25,981 bases of DNA, taken from the NCBI GenBank assembly GCA_002345825.1, contig DDWD01000040.1, forward strand, positions 1 to 25,981, in the 5' to 3' direction. The notes beneath the pieces were generated by a model. That model was not told the origin of the DNA. It searched no databases and saw only the letters and a program-made list of their open reading frames with translations. Position numbers and translations under genes: made by a program. How positions within the stretch are numbered: position 1 is the first letter of the stretch; each line of letters opens with the position of its first letter. This document shows, piece after piece, positions 8,816-16,456 of the stretch. This DNA is from Bacteroidales bacterium UBA2295. GTDB lineage: Bacteria; Bacteroidota; Bacteroidia; Bacteroidales; Tenuifilaceae.

Positions 8816-10217
8816 TAATATATTTAAATGGCTCGATTGGCCAACGGTGCTTATTTATCTAGCCCTAATTTTTATTGGTTGGGTAAATATTTATGCTGCT
8901 TTATATGTTGAGGAGCATGCTAGCATCTTCGACTTATCGCAGCGTTATGGGATGCAGGCAATTTGGATTGCTACAGCATTGGTAATTGCCGCAGTTGTTC
9001 TTGCTGTTGATGCTCGCTTTTACTTGGTTTTTGCTAATTACTTCTATGTACTTATCCTAATTGTTTTGGTGTTCGTTATGTTTTTTGGGGTGGAGGTTAA
9101 CGCTTCAAAATCATGGATACAGATGGGAGGATTCCGGATTCAACCTGCCGAGTTTGCAAAATTTGCCACTGCACTTGCTTTGGCTAAGTACATGAGCACA
9201 TATGGCTTCAAACTAAATACAGTTCGGTCGTACCTCAATGCAGTTCTCTTGGTAATGGTTCCCGTTGCCTTAATCTTGCTACAAAACGATGCCGGTACTG
9301 CAATGGTATTTGCATCTTTAGTATTTGTATTTTACCGTGAGGGAATGCCCCATTGGGTACTTGCGTTCATGGCGTTCTTTGTGGGCCTCTTCATTTTTGA
9401 GTTGATGTTTGATAGGCTCGTAATCCTGGTGGGAATAATTGTGCTTACAATCATTCTTTTTGCAGTAATTGGACGAAGGCTTAAAGATACTCTACGCTTT
9501 ACAATTGGTCTTTTTGGTCTCATTGCATTGCTGTACGGCATATCCGAGTTCCTCGACCTGAGTATCTCTCCGTATTACATTGTGATGGTTCCCGTGGCCA
9601 TATCAATACCTATAGTGCTAATTTATGCCTACATACAAAAACTTAAGTATGTCTTCTTTTTAGTGTTTTTCCTGCTGAGCACGTCTGGTTTTAGCTTTAG
9701 CGTTGATTATCTTTTTAATAATGTGCTCGATACTCACCACCGCGATAGGATAAACGATTTGCTGGGTATTGATTCTGATCCGCTGGGGTGGGGGTATAAT
9801 GTGAATCAGTCAAAAATTGCCATTGGTTCAGGAGGATTTTCGGGCAAAGGATTCCTGCAGGGAACGCAAACAAAATTTAATTTTGTGCCCGAGCAAAGTA
9901 CCGATTTTATTTTCTGTACAGTGGGCGAGGAGTGGGGATTTGTTGGAACCTCGGCTGTTGTTGTGCTGTTTGTAGCCCTATTGCTGAGGCTAATTGTACT
10001 TGCCGAACGGCAAAAGGAAGCTTTTTCGCGAATCTATGGATATGGTGTTATTTCAATCCTTTTCTTTCATATCGCCATCAACATCGCCATGACCATTGGG
10101 CTGTTTCCTGTAATTGGTATACCATTACCGTTCATAAGCTATGGGGGTTCCTCGCTGTGGTCATTTACTGTTCTCCTTTTTATTTTCCTTAAGCTCGACA
10201 GCTCCCGTTTGGACTAG
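8802..10217 (+). CDS. rodA: rod shape-determining protein RodA (SEDS peptidoglycan glycosyltransferase)
   Basis: Polymerises lipid II into glycan strands in complex with PBP2. SEDS features are visible: KSWIQMGGFRIQPAEFAKFA, the segment LLQNDAGTAMVF that holds the conserved Asp, and GIPLPFISYGGSSLWSF near the end. At 471 residues it is about 100 longer than proteobacterial RodA. The extra membrane segments at about 180-305 match what I recall of Bacteroidota RodA. The start is GTG 8802, inside the end of mrdA. The last 57 bp overlap the convergent AcpH-like gene, and no terminator hairpin is seen at this 3' end. Confidence 0.95.
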   Translation: MRRNSNIFKWLDWPTVLIYLALIFIGWVNIYAALYVEEHASIFDLSQRYGMQAIWIATALVIAAVVLAVDARFYLVFANYFYVLILIVLVFVMFFGVEVNASKSWIQMGGFRIQPAEFAKFATALALAKYMSTYGFKLNTVRSYLNAVLLVMVPVALILLQNDAGTAMVFASLVFVFYREGMPHWVLAFMAFFVGLFIFELMFDRLVILVGIIVLTIILFAVIGRRLKDTLRFTIGLFGLIALLYGISEFLDLSISPYYIVMVPVAISIPIVLIYAYIQKLKYVFFLVFFLLSTSGFSFSVDYLFNNVLDTHHRDRINDLLGIDSDPLGWGYNVNQSKIAIGSGGFSGKGFLQGTQTKFNFVPEQSTDFIFCTVGEEWGFVGTSAVVVLFVALLLRLIVLAERQKEAFSRIYGYGVISILFFHIAINIAMTIGLFPVIGIPLPFISYGGSSLWSFTVLLFIFLKLDSSRLD

Positions 10218-10820
10218 GTCTTCTTTCCACCCCGCAGGGACTATGTTGTAGTCTACTTTAACAAAATCAATGATGTCGGGGAAAAAGATGAGAAACTGAT
10301 CTCGGATATATGAGTAGTGGTAATTTAATGTTTCAATGGCAAACTTGGTTTCGTCGGGCAATGAGGTTACTCGGCTCATAATTTCCAGCGCATTTTCAAC
10401 ACCCTCAATTTTATGGTAGCTGTACAGCCGATCGCTCTGTATGAGAAGCGGCAGTAAATTTCGAACCGATTTTGGGAGTTCTCGGTAACGTAATGCCATT
10501 TGGTAGTAGAATTTGCGAGTAAAACCTCTGAGCGGATATGGGGAGAATGTTCCCCAGTAACGTGCCAAAAAGTGGTCAAAAAACACATCCACTACTACAC
10601 CAGCATATTTTCGATATCCCTGTCGGAAAAGCTGTCGTACTTCAAAGGTGGCGGGGTGAGTGTCGGTGTAAAAATCTATTGCACGATGCAGGAAAATACC
10701 TTTTTGAACTCCATCGGGATAGCGACCAAGGGAACGTCCCTTTACAAAATCTCCAATTAAATTGCCCATCCTAACGTCAACGTTATCGCCAGAAAGATAT
10801 ATATGGGCCAGAAAATTCAT
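10161..10820 (-). CDS. acpH: ACP phosphodiesterase (AcpH / DUF479 family)
   Basis: The 219-residue protein opens MNFLAHIYLSGDN and carries GNLIGDFVKG, LHRAIDFYTDTHP and VDVFFDHFLARYW, the His/Asp pattern of the AcpH family. In E. coli AcpH removes 4'-phosphopantetheine from acyl carrier protein. That activity has not been shown for most Bacteroidota members, so the reaction is inferred. The family core ends near residue 190. The remaining charged tail (ending ELKENKKENSK) looks unconserved, and its last 18 codons plus stop run antisense through the end of rodA. It lies downstream of sppA on the same strand but behind a strong terminator, so it probably has its own promoter, which I could not place. 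Confidence 0.88.
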   Translation of the reverse strand: MNFLAHIYLSGDNVDVRMGNLIGDFVKGRSLGRYPDGVQKGIFLHRAIDFYTDTHPATFEVRQLFRQGYRKYAGVVVDVFFDHFLARYWGTFSPYPLRGFTRKFYYQMALRYRELPKSVRNLLPLLIQSDRLYSYHKIEGVENALEIMSRVTSLPDETKFAIETLNYHYSYIRDQFLIFFPDIIDFVKVDYNIVPAGWKEDLVQTGAVELKENKKENSK

Positions 10821-10926
10821 GCTATATAGATGTTAAAAGGGTTTTGTTAACGAACCAAACAATTTGGGCGATACTATTTTTTAAGCAAATATCAGTCCAA
10901 AATGCCCTATTGCTTAGTGTGCAAAC

Positions 10927-10960
10927 AAAAAAACACCCGAGTTGGTTTACTCGGGTGTTT
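10927..10960 (-). terminator. intrinsic terminator of sppA
   Basis: A perfect 12-bp stem (AAACACCCGAGT at 10931-10942, ACTCGGGTGTTT at 10949-10960) encloses a 6-nt loop. On the minus strand it is followed by a run of seven T (bases 10927-10933). It starts 19 bp past the sppA stop. On the plus strand the U tract is short, so it should act mainly on sppA transcripts. Confidence 0.9.
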
Positions 10961-10978
10961 AATGTTTGATGCTTTGTT

Positions 10979-12748
10979 TTAGTAAATTTCTACATCGTAA
11001 GGGATGCGAGCTTGCACGCCCCTATTCTCGATTATGCTTTGTAGCCTATTGTAATGCTTGTAAGCCATACCAAACTCTTTCTCAAAAATCTTCATCTTAG
11101 CCGATCCGGTGAATTCTTTTAATAGCGCTTGGAAAGGATCTTCCTGCTTAGGCAGCTCTGTAATCCGGTATTGCTCTAGCTCAGCTTTCTCGGCAGCAAG
11201 TTCAATTGCTCTTTCAAGTCCGCCAAATTCATCAATTAGCTTAATGTCAAGGGCATTCACACCACTCCAAACTCTTCCCTGACCTATCTCGTCAACTTGA
11301 TCAACGGTAAGACCTCTTCCGGTGGCCACGTGGCTGGTGAATGTGCCATATACATCCTCAACGCCAAGCTGCATAACAGCTCTTTCTTCAGCAGAAAGTG
11401 GGCGGAATAGTGAGCCCAAGTCGGAACTTTTGTTGGTTTTTACCACATCTACATTTATGCCTAGCCTCTTGTTCATTACTTGTTTTACATTGGGTAGCAT
11501 ACCAAATACACCAATTGAACCTGTGATGGTAGTTTGGTTGGCAATAATTACATCGGCAGGTGCGGCAATGTAATACCCTCCCGATGCGGCCACATCGCCC
11601 ATCGACACAATAACAGGCTTCACTTCGCGGGCAAGGGTCATCTCTCTCCAGATAAGTTCTGATGCTAAAGCACTTCCACCGGGTGAATTCACCCTAAGCA
11701 CGATGGCTTTTACCGAGCTATCGCGACGAGCCTCACGAATGGCCTTCGCGAATCCTTCGCCGCCAATACCTCCTTCGGTTTGATCGCCCATAGAAATCTC
11801 GCCCGAGGCGTAAACAACAGCAATTTTGTCTTTTATTAAACCTTTATGTTTGCGTGGTGCAGGTACCTTGGCGTACTGCTCAATACTTACTGAGTTGATG
11901 TCATCTTTTAGCTTAGTGTCTGTCATCTCTTTCAGCATGTCAATTACCTGATCTTTGTAAACCAAGCTGTCAATCATTTTGTGATCAAGGGCTGCCTGGG
12001 CATTTCTTATGGTCAGGTTATCGGCCAGTTGGTTTAGTTCCTCTGTGTTAAGCTCGCGCAAGCTGGCAATACCATTAACCCAATGGTTCCAAATTGAACC
12101 AAGGTATGTAATGGTTTGCTCGCGATTAGCCTCGCTCATGCTCTCGTTCATGAAAGGCTCAACCGCCGATTTAAACTTGCCGTGGCGAAGGATTTGTACT
12201 TCGACACCAAGCTTTTCCAAAGCATTTTTAAAGAATAGAATTTCGCTCCTTAGTCCAACCCATTCGACTGCTCCCTCGGGGTTAAGCATAACTTTATCGG
12301 CAACCGTGGCCAAATAATAACTCTTTTGGCTGTATACGTTGCTGTAGCTAATTATAAACTTACCCGACTCCTTGAACTTTAGAAGAGCGTTGCGAATTTC
12401 CTCAACGGTAGCAATTCCTGCCGGAATATTTTCACTTTCAATATATATCCCTTTGATTTTTGGGTCGTCGGCAGCGTTTTTTATTGCCTTAAGAATGTCG
12501 TTAAGACCTAGTGTGGTTTCTGGCTTAAACGACATGAAGTCGAAGTTGGCCATAGGGTTATTTGAACTCCGATCAACAATAACATTGTTGAATTTGAGAA
12601 CCATGAGGGAGTTGTCCTTTACATCTATTGGTTTTTCAGATTTTGACATCATTGCGCCAACAACACCAAGAAAGATGAAGAACATAAGTAGCGAGGTTAC
12701 AAAAATACCCACCACTGTGGCTAGCAGATACTTAAAGAAGTCTTTCAT
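10979..12748 (-). CDS. sppA: signal peptide peptidase SppA, 67-kDa type
   Basis: Membrane-anchored Ser/Lys protease that degrades signal peptides left in the membrane. There is an N-terminal transmembrane helix at about residues 8-32, then two tandem ClpP-like domains as in the long (E. coli-type) form. The general-base lysine is in the N-terminal domain (KFKSAVEPF, K193). The nucleophile serine is in the C-terminal domain (GDVAASGGYYIA, S389), preceded by RVNSPGGSALASE. Both catalytic residues are present, so it should be active. Length 589 aa is normal. It is divergent from folK across 125 bp. Confidence 0.96.
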   Translation of the reverse strand: MKDFFKYLLATVVGIFVTSLLMFFIFLGVVGAMMSKSEKPIDVKDNSLMVLKFNNVIVDRSSNNPMANFDFMSFKPETTLGLNDILKAIKNAADDPKIKGIYIESENIPAGIATVEEIRNALLKFKESGKFIISYSNVYSQKSYYLATVADKVMLNPEGAVEWVGLRSEILFFKNALEKLGVEVQILRHGKFKSAVEPFMNESMSEANREQTITYLGSIWNHWVNGIASLRELNTEELNQLADNLTIRNAQAALDHKMIDSLVYKDQVIDMLKEMTDTKLKDDINSVSIEQYAKVPAPRKHKGLIKDKIAVVYASGEISMGDQTEGGIGGEGFAKAIREARRDSSVKAIVLRVNSPGGSALASELIWREMTLAREVKPVIVSMGDVAASGGYYIAAPADVIIANQTTITGSIGVFGMLPNVKQVMNKRLGINVDVVKTNKSSDLGSLFRPLSAEERAVMQLGVEDVYGTFTSHVATGRGLTVDQVDEIGQGRVWSGVNALDIKLIDEFGGLERAIELAAEKAELEQYRITELPKQEDPFQALLKEFTGSAKMKIFEKEFGMAYKHYNRLQSIIENRGVQARIPYDVEIY

Positions 12749-12818
12749 ATTGTAATTTATTTTAGGTTAGCTTAATCGAAAATCGAAATAAAAGTATGAA
12801 AAATGTTGTACAGTTAGC

Positions 12819-12849
12819 TTGATTTATAAGATATTTTCAGCAAACTTTG
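12819..12849 (+). promoter_or_regulatory. candidate promoter of folK
   Basis: TTG at 12819-12821, a 20-bp spacer, and AAACTTTG at 12842-12849, one mismatch from the Bacteroidota -7 consensus TAnnTTTG. It would start transcription about 15-20 bp before the folK ATG at 12874. Confidence 0.35.
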
Positions 12850-12873
12850 TAGCTTTATTTCAATTTTGAAGGT

Positions 12874-13422
12874 ATGCAAGATAATTTGAGCGGAGAAGGA
12901 ATGTTTCATCGAGTGTTTTTGTGCATTGGCGGAAATCTTGGCAACAGGGAGGGTTACCTCAGCCTTACTATTGATAGGATAGAAGATTGTGTGGGTGCAG
13001 TTGTTTCTATGTCAGATGTGTATGAGTCTGAGTCTTGGGGTTTTGAGCATGAAACACCTTTCCTGAATCAGGTGCTTGAGGTTAAAACATCCTTGTCGGC
13101 CTTATGCCTACTTGATGTGTGCCATAGTATTGAAGCTGAGTTAGGACGAAATCGCTATGTTTCCGAAAACACCTACTTGGCTCGAACAGTTGATATTGAT
13201 ATATTATTCTACGACGAGTGCATTTACACCCTGCCCCCGTTAGTAGTGCCCCATCAGAAATTACATGAGCGTAAATTCGTACTAGAACCTTTGGCGCAAA
13301 TAGCGCCCAGCTTTCTCCATCCCCTACTCTGCAAAACCATAAAAAAGCTTAGGGATGAATGTGTTGATGAAGGAAAGGTATGGCTATACAAAAGCGAAGC
13401 TAAGAGCCCAGTAATACATTAA
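12874..13422 (+). CDS. folK: 2-amino-4-hydroxy-6-hydroxymethyldihydropteridine pyrophosphokinase FolK (HPPK)
   Basis: Transfers pyrophosphate from ATP to 6-hydroxymethyl-dihydropterin in folate synthesis. HPPK motifs are in order: CIGGNLGNR, DVYESESWGF, FLNQVLEV, ELGRNR, then ARTVDIDILFYDE with the two Mg-binding aspartates, and PHQKLHERKFVLEPLAQIAP with the His and Arg of the catalytic loop. No key residue is missing. The 182-residue form starts at ATG 12874. ATG 12901 (MFHRVFLCIGGN) is also plausible, since most family members begin right before the first strand and a purine-rich GGAGAAGGA precedes it. It ends at a hairpin shared with the convergent T9SS cargo gene. Confidence 0.95.
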   Translation: MQDNLSGEGMFHRVFLCIGGNLGNREGYLSLTIDRIEDCVGAVVSMSDVYESESWGFEHETPFLNQVLEVKTSLSALCLLDVCHSIEAELGRNRYVSENTYLARTVDIDILFYDECIYTLPPLVVPHQKLHERKFVLEPLAQIAPSFLHPLLCKTIKKLRDECVDEGKVWLYKSEAKSPVIH

Positions 13423-13426
13423 GTAC

Positions 13427-13450
13427 AAAAGGGGCAGTGCTGCCCCTTTT
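13427..13450. terminator. bidirectional terminator between folK and the T9SS cargo gene
   Basis: Perfect inverted repeat AAAAGGGGCAG (13427-13437) and CTGCCCCTTTT (13440-13450) with a tight centre. T runs lie at both outer ends, so it can stop transcription from folK (+) and from the convergent gene (-). Confidence 0.88.
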
Positions 13451-13472
13451 ATTTATACTTATCACTAAATGC

Positions 13473-14510
13473 TTACAGTTCAAGAATCCTGCGGCTTGTT
13501 TCCTCCCCGTTTACATTAAGCCTAACAATGTAGGCTCCTGAGGATAGGTTAATTTCCTTAGCAGAGAAAGTATAGTGCTTTTCTCCAGCAAGTTCGGACC
13601 CGGTGTGAAGTACCTTTACCAATTTGCCGGTTACATCGTAAACCGATAGGTTAACCTCAGAATCATCAGCTAGATTGAATGTTATGTTCACAAAGCTATG
13701 GTAAGGATTTGGGTACGTTGCTAACGACGAGGAAACGCCGTTAGTCTCCAAATTATTCTGATTTGCTGGCTTGTTAAGCGCAATAGGGTTGTATGCCGCC
13801 TGGGTTGATGTAAATGTGCGACCATCCTGATAAGTTGTTGTGGCATTGATAAGCACAAGAATAGGGAACCTATGCTCGCTTGTGTACCAGCGGTAGGTGA
13901 TAGTTTCAATGTTGTAGTTGCGATTGTTTAAAATCTGCTCATATGATTTTGTTTCCTTAACCCTAAGCACATTATCGTAAACCATATTGCTGGGCAGCAT
14001 AAGCGTGCCTAAGCCATCACCTTCAACAGCGTAGCTTCCGGCTAGGTCTCCCAGATGTTTTTCGTTGGTATTATAGCTACCACTGAATGTTCCGGTGTAA
14101 CTGCTGCCGAAGCTAAATGGATAGCGCATTTTTACAAAGGGTTTATCGTAGGTTATATTGGTACTTCCATTGGCCGATAGAAATCCAAATTGTTCTATTC
14201 CGCTTTGGGTAGTACGGAAAAAGAAGCTGTTACCAAACTCCTCGAGCCGGGTGTTTGATTCTGGAAAAAGATTTGCTCCTTTAGATATGTTGGGGTTGTC
14301 AAGCATACCTACAAAATCTTTATTCAGTTTCAACTCCCTGAAGTCCCAAACCACATTTTTGCCGTCCTCGCCGGGTTCAACATAGGTTGTAATTTTCATC
14401 TCGTTTGTATGGTCAGCTACCAGGCCATGGGTTTCAAACCGAAGCACTGTTTGCGCAATTGCTACTAGCGAAAATGCAATGCAAGCAAAGGTTAAGTAGA
14501 TTTTTTTCAT
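13473..14510 (-). CDS. secreted protein with T9SS type A sorting domain, function unknown
   Basis: The 345-residue protein opens with a Sec signal peptide (MKKIYLTFACIAFSLVAIAQ, cleavage near residue 19). The last 75-80 residues are a type A T9SS sorting domain: TYPNPYHSFVNITFNL, then VNLSVYDVTGKLVKVL, then LSSGAYIVRLNVNG and the terminal SRRILEL. Such domains route a protein across the outer membrane through the type IX system and are usually removed by PorU. The middle, about 240 residues, is rich in beta-prone and aromatic stretches, with a VWDF motif near residue 55. I do not recognise its fold or any catalytic motif. It is monocistronic, with its own promoter and terminator. A surface or outer-membrane-associated role is inferred. 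Confidence 0.9.
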   Translation of the reverse strand: MKKIYLTFACIAFSLVAIAQTVLRFETHGLVADHTNEMKITTYVEPGEDGKNVVWDFRELKLNKDFVGMLDNPNISKGANLFPESNTRLEEFGNSFFFRTTQSGIEQFGFLSANGSTNITYDKPFVKMRYPFSFGSSYTGTFSGSYNTNEKHLGDLAGSYAVEGDGLGTLMLPSNMVYDNVLRVKETKSYEQILNNRNYNIETITYRWYTSEHRFPILVLINATTTYQDGRTFTSTQAAYNPIALNKPANQNNLETNGVSSSLATYPNPYHSFVNITFNLADDSEVNLSVYDVTGKLVKVLHTGSELAGEKHYTFSAKEINLSSGAYIVRLNVNGEETSRRILEL

Positions 14511-14531
14511 AGTCGGAGTGTTTTGGGTTTC

Positions 14532-14567
14532 TATTGTAAATATACAATACTTTTTTTACCGTTTCAA
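14532..14567 (-). promoter_or_regulatory. promoter with overlapping palindrome upstream of the T9SS cargo gene
   Basis: On the minus strand: TTG (14565-14567), a 20-bp spacer, then TATATTTA (14537-14544), one mismatch from TAnnTTTG. The -7 element lies inside a perfect palindrome, TATTGTA-aata-TACAATA (14532-14549), which is placed where a repressor could block the polymerase. The -7 is about 27 bp before the start codon. Confidence 0.5.
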
Positions 14568-14581
14568 GTTGGATGCTAGGG

Positions 14582-15406
14582 TTAAAAATTATTTCGCTGG
14601 ACAATAAGCGTGGAAATAAATGCGAATAGCAAGCAGTATCCAACAGCCAACAATGCTGCGTATATAAGTGGCATAGATTCTGAAACCAACCCCATGTTTT
14701 GTAATGTGCTTGATGATCCCTGATTAATTTGGATCATATCACCCATAGATATTCCAACAAAATCGGGCATAGGAGTGAGGTTGGCAATCACTTTAACCGG
14801 GAGAAATTTAATGGCAACATCAGGAATTATTGACCTAATAATGGGTTCGATAGGGAAAAAGTAAAGAATAAATGACACAATGGAAAGGGCTGTGTTTTTG
14901 AAAAGGAATGCGAAAAGCATGGCCAGCAGCATGTAGCTAAATGACTGCAAGAACAGTACAGGCAAGTAGGCAAGTCCTTGGGTAAAATTTGATAGGTTGA
15001 AACCCGATGATTTTATTGTTCCCATAATTAGGCCAGTGGCTAAGACTAACAGCATGGTGTATATGGCTATGGCAGCAAAATCAATTATTTTTCCAAAAAC
15101 AAGTTCATTCCTCGAAAGGCCATCAATTATCTGCTTGCGAAATGTTCTGAATTGGAACTCGTTGGAAACAAGCATTATCGCCAAAATTCCTAGCAGCAGG
15201 TTGAACCAGCTGGCAATCCATGCAAGTGTATTCCATATATGGGGGAATTGCATAATTTTTTCGATAGAAACCCCCTGTATGTTAAGCTTAATGCTGCCTG
15301 CAATAAGTGCTACCAAGAAGAAAAGTGATGCGTGCAGAATGATTATTGTCCTGAATGAAGGGGAGTACAGCGTTTTTATTCGCTCTATGTTGATTAAAGA
15401 TTTCAT
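14582..15406 (-). CDS. ABC-2 type transporter permease
   Basis: A 274-residue membrane protein with about six predicted helices (first at about 20-40, last at about 245-268). The cytoplasmic segment between the second and third has the ABC-2-like pattern SNEFQFRTFRKQIIDGLSRN, which in this family couples to the ATPase. It starts 11 bp after the stop of the ATPase gene, so the two form one transporter. Sequence alone gives no substrate. ABC-2 permeases of this size in Bacteroidota are generally annotated only as exporters or self-protection pumps. The downstream T9SS gene has its own promoter. Confidence 0.9.
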   Translation of the reverse strand: MKSLINIERIKTLYSPSFRTIIILHASLFFLVALIAGSIKLNIQGVSIEKIMQFPHIWNTLAWIASWFNLLLGILAIMLVSNEFQFRTFRKQIIDGLSRNELVFGKIIDFAAIAIYTMLLVLATGLIMGTIKSSGFNLSNFTQGLAYLPVLFLQSFSYMLLAMLFAFLFKNTALSIVSFILYFFPIEPIIRSIIPDVAIKFLPVKVIANLTPMPDFVGISMGDMIQINQGSSSTLQNMGLVSESMPLIYAALLAVGYCLLFAFISTLIVQRNNF

Positions 15407-15417
15407 AGTCCAAAGTT

Positions 15418-16320
15418 TTAGTGTTTCTGTTCTTGCTTAATAAGTTCCAGAAATTGCGATTCGAGCGTAGTTTTGTGCTGCATTATGCTGCTGGGTGGAA
15501 CACCCATTTTCACAAGCCTTGCATTTACCTCGGCAGGTTTAATCTCATCGGACAGGGATACCATAATGCTATCGAGTTTTCTTTCCACAACTTCAACCTC
15601 TGCAATACTATTAATCGCAGTGGTAAGCATCTCCATATCGTCGGCGCTAATACTAATAGTTTGCTTTTGTGATAGCAGCTCAGCCACGCTACCCTTGCTA
15701 ATGATATTCCCTTCCTTGAGGATAATGACATGGCTGCAAACCTTCTCAACCTCATCGAGAATGTGGCTGGCCAGTATTATGGTTTTCCCTTTTTTCGATT
15801 GCTCAATAATTATCCGTCGGACCTCGGCAATACCCTCAGGATCAAGCCCATTAGTGGGTTCGTCAAGAACCACCACATCGGGGTCGCCCAGCAAAGCGCT
15901 GGCTAGGGCTAGTCGCTGTTTCATACCCAGCGACAGGGTTTGGTAATTGGATTGGCTCCGGGCTTGTAGCCCAACTACTTCAAGCACCCTGTCGATGTCG
16001 TTAATGCCTCTCCCTCTGGCAAGGGCAACCAGTTCAAGATTTCTCTTTAAATTTAGGTAAGGATAAAAGTAGGGGACTTCAATTAACGAACCAATGCTTT
16101 TGTTTACCGTTTGCCCTGCAGCGTGGTTAAACCATGAAAAACTACCTTGCGAAGCAAATCTAATCCCTAGGATTATTGATAGAGTAGTGGTTTTTCCACT
16201 GCCGTTTGGGCCTAAAATGCCCACCACCTGCCCTTTCTCTACCTCGAATGATAGGTTGTCGATGGCTTGGGTGCGCCCAAACCACTTGCTGAGCCCATTT
16301 ACTTTTAATATACTTTCCAC
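15418..16320 (-). CDS. ABC transporter ATP-binding protein (ABC-2 exporter partner)
   Basis: The 300-residue ATPase has Walker A GPNGSGKT at 37-44, signature LSLGM at 129-133 and Walker B VVVLDEP at 149-155 followed by TNGLDPEG, then the switch His (ILASHILDEVEKV). After the nucleotide-binding domain a roughly 80-residue C-terminal domain (about 220-300) is typical of exporters in the CcmA/DRR-like class. The start is GTG 16320. It pairs with the membrane subunit immediately downstream. It lies downstream of recQ on the same strand but behind a hairpin terminator. Confidence 0.95.
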   Translation of the reverse strand: MESILKVNGLSKWFGRTQAIDNLSFEVEKGQVVGILGPNGSGKTTTLSIILGIRFASQGSFSWFNHAAGQTVNKSIGSLIEVPYFYPYLNLKRNLELVALARGRGINDIDRVLEVVGLQARSQSNYQTLSLGMKQRLALASALLGDPDVVVLDEPTNGLDPEGIAEVRRIIIEQSKKGKTIILASHILDEVEKVCSHVIILKEGNIISKGSVAELLSQKQTISISADDMEMLTTAINSIAEVEVVERKLDSIMVSLSDEIKPAEVNARLVKMGVPPSSIMQHKTTLESQFLELIKQEQKH

Positions 16321-16399
16321 AATCCTTTTTTCTTTTAGTTGATATTTTGTTCCAATTTGAATGTAATATTATGAAAAATAATCAGATCGAGCCAAATGA

Positions 16400-16435
16400 A
16401 AAGGAGCCAAGATTAAGAATAATCATGGCTCCTTT
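16400..16435 (-). terminator. hairpin terminator of recQ
   Basis: AAAGGAGCCA (16400-16409) pairs with TGGCTCCTTT (16426-16435). Inside it GATTA (16411-16415) pairs with TAATC (16420-16424) around a 4-nt loop, giving a 15-pair stem with one A/A mismatch. It lies 22 bp past the recQ stop. The U tract is short (CCTTTTCATTT), so termination may be partial. Confidence 0.75.
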
Positions 16436-16456
16436 ACTTGTGGATATATTATTGTG

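Noticed and set aside
12009..12317. 102-codon plus-strand frame inside sppA
   Set aside because: It is fully antisense to the conserved SppA coding sequence, with Ser-rich composition typical of a reverse-frame shadow.
14997..15440. 147-codon plus-strand frame across the ABC-2 permease gene
   Set aside because: It is antisense to a membrane protein whose frame is well supported and paired with an ATPase; it has no family likeness.
15473..15946. 157-codon plus-strand frame inside the ABC ATPase gene
   Set aside because: It is antisense to Walker B and signature motifs; the Ser/Ile-rich product is an artefact of the reverse frame.
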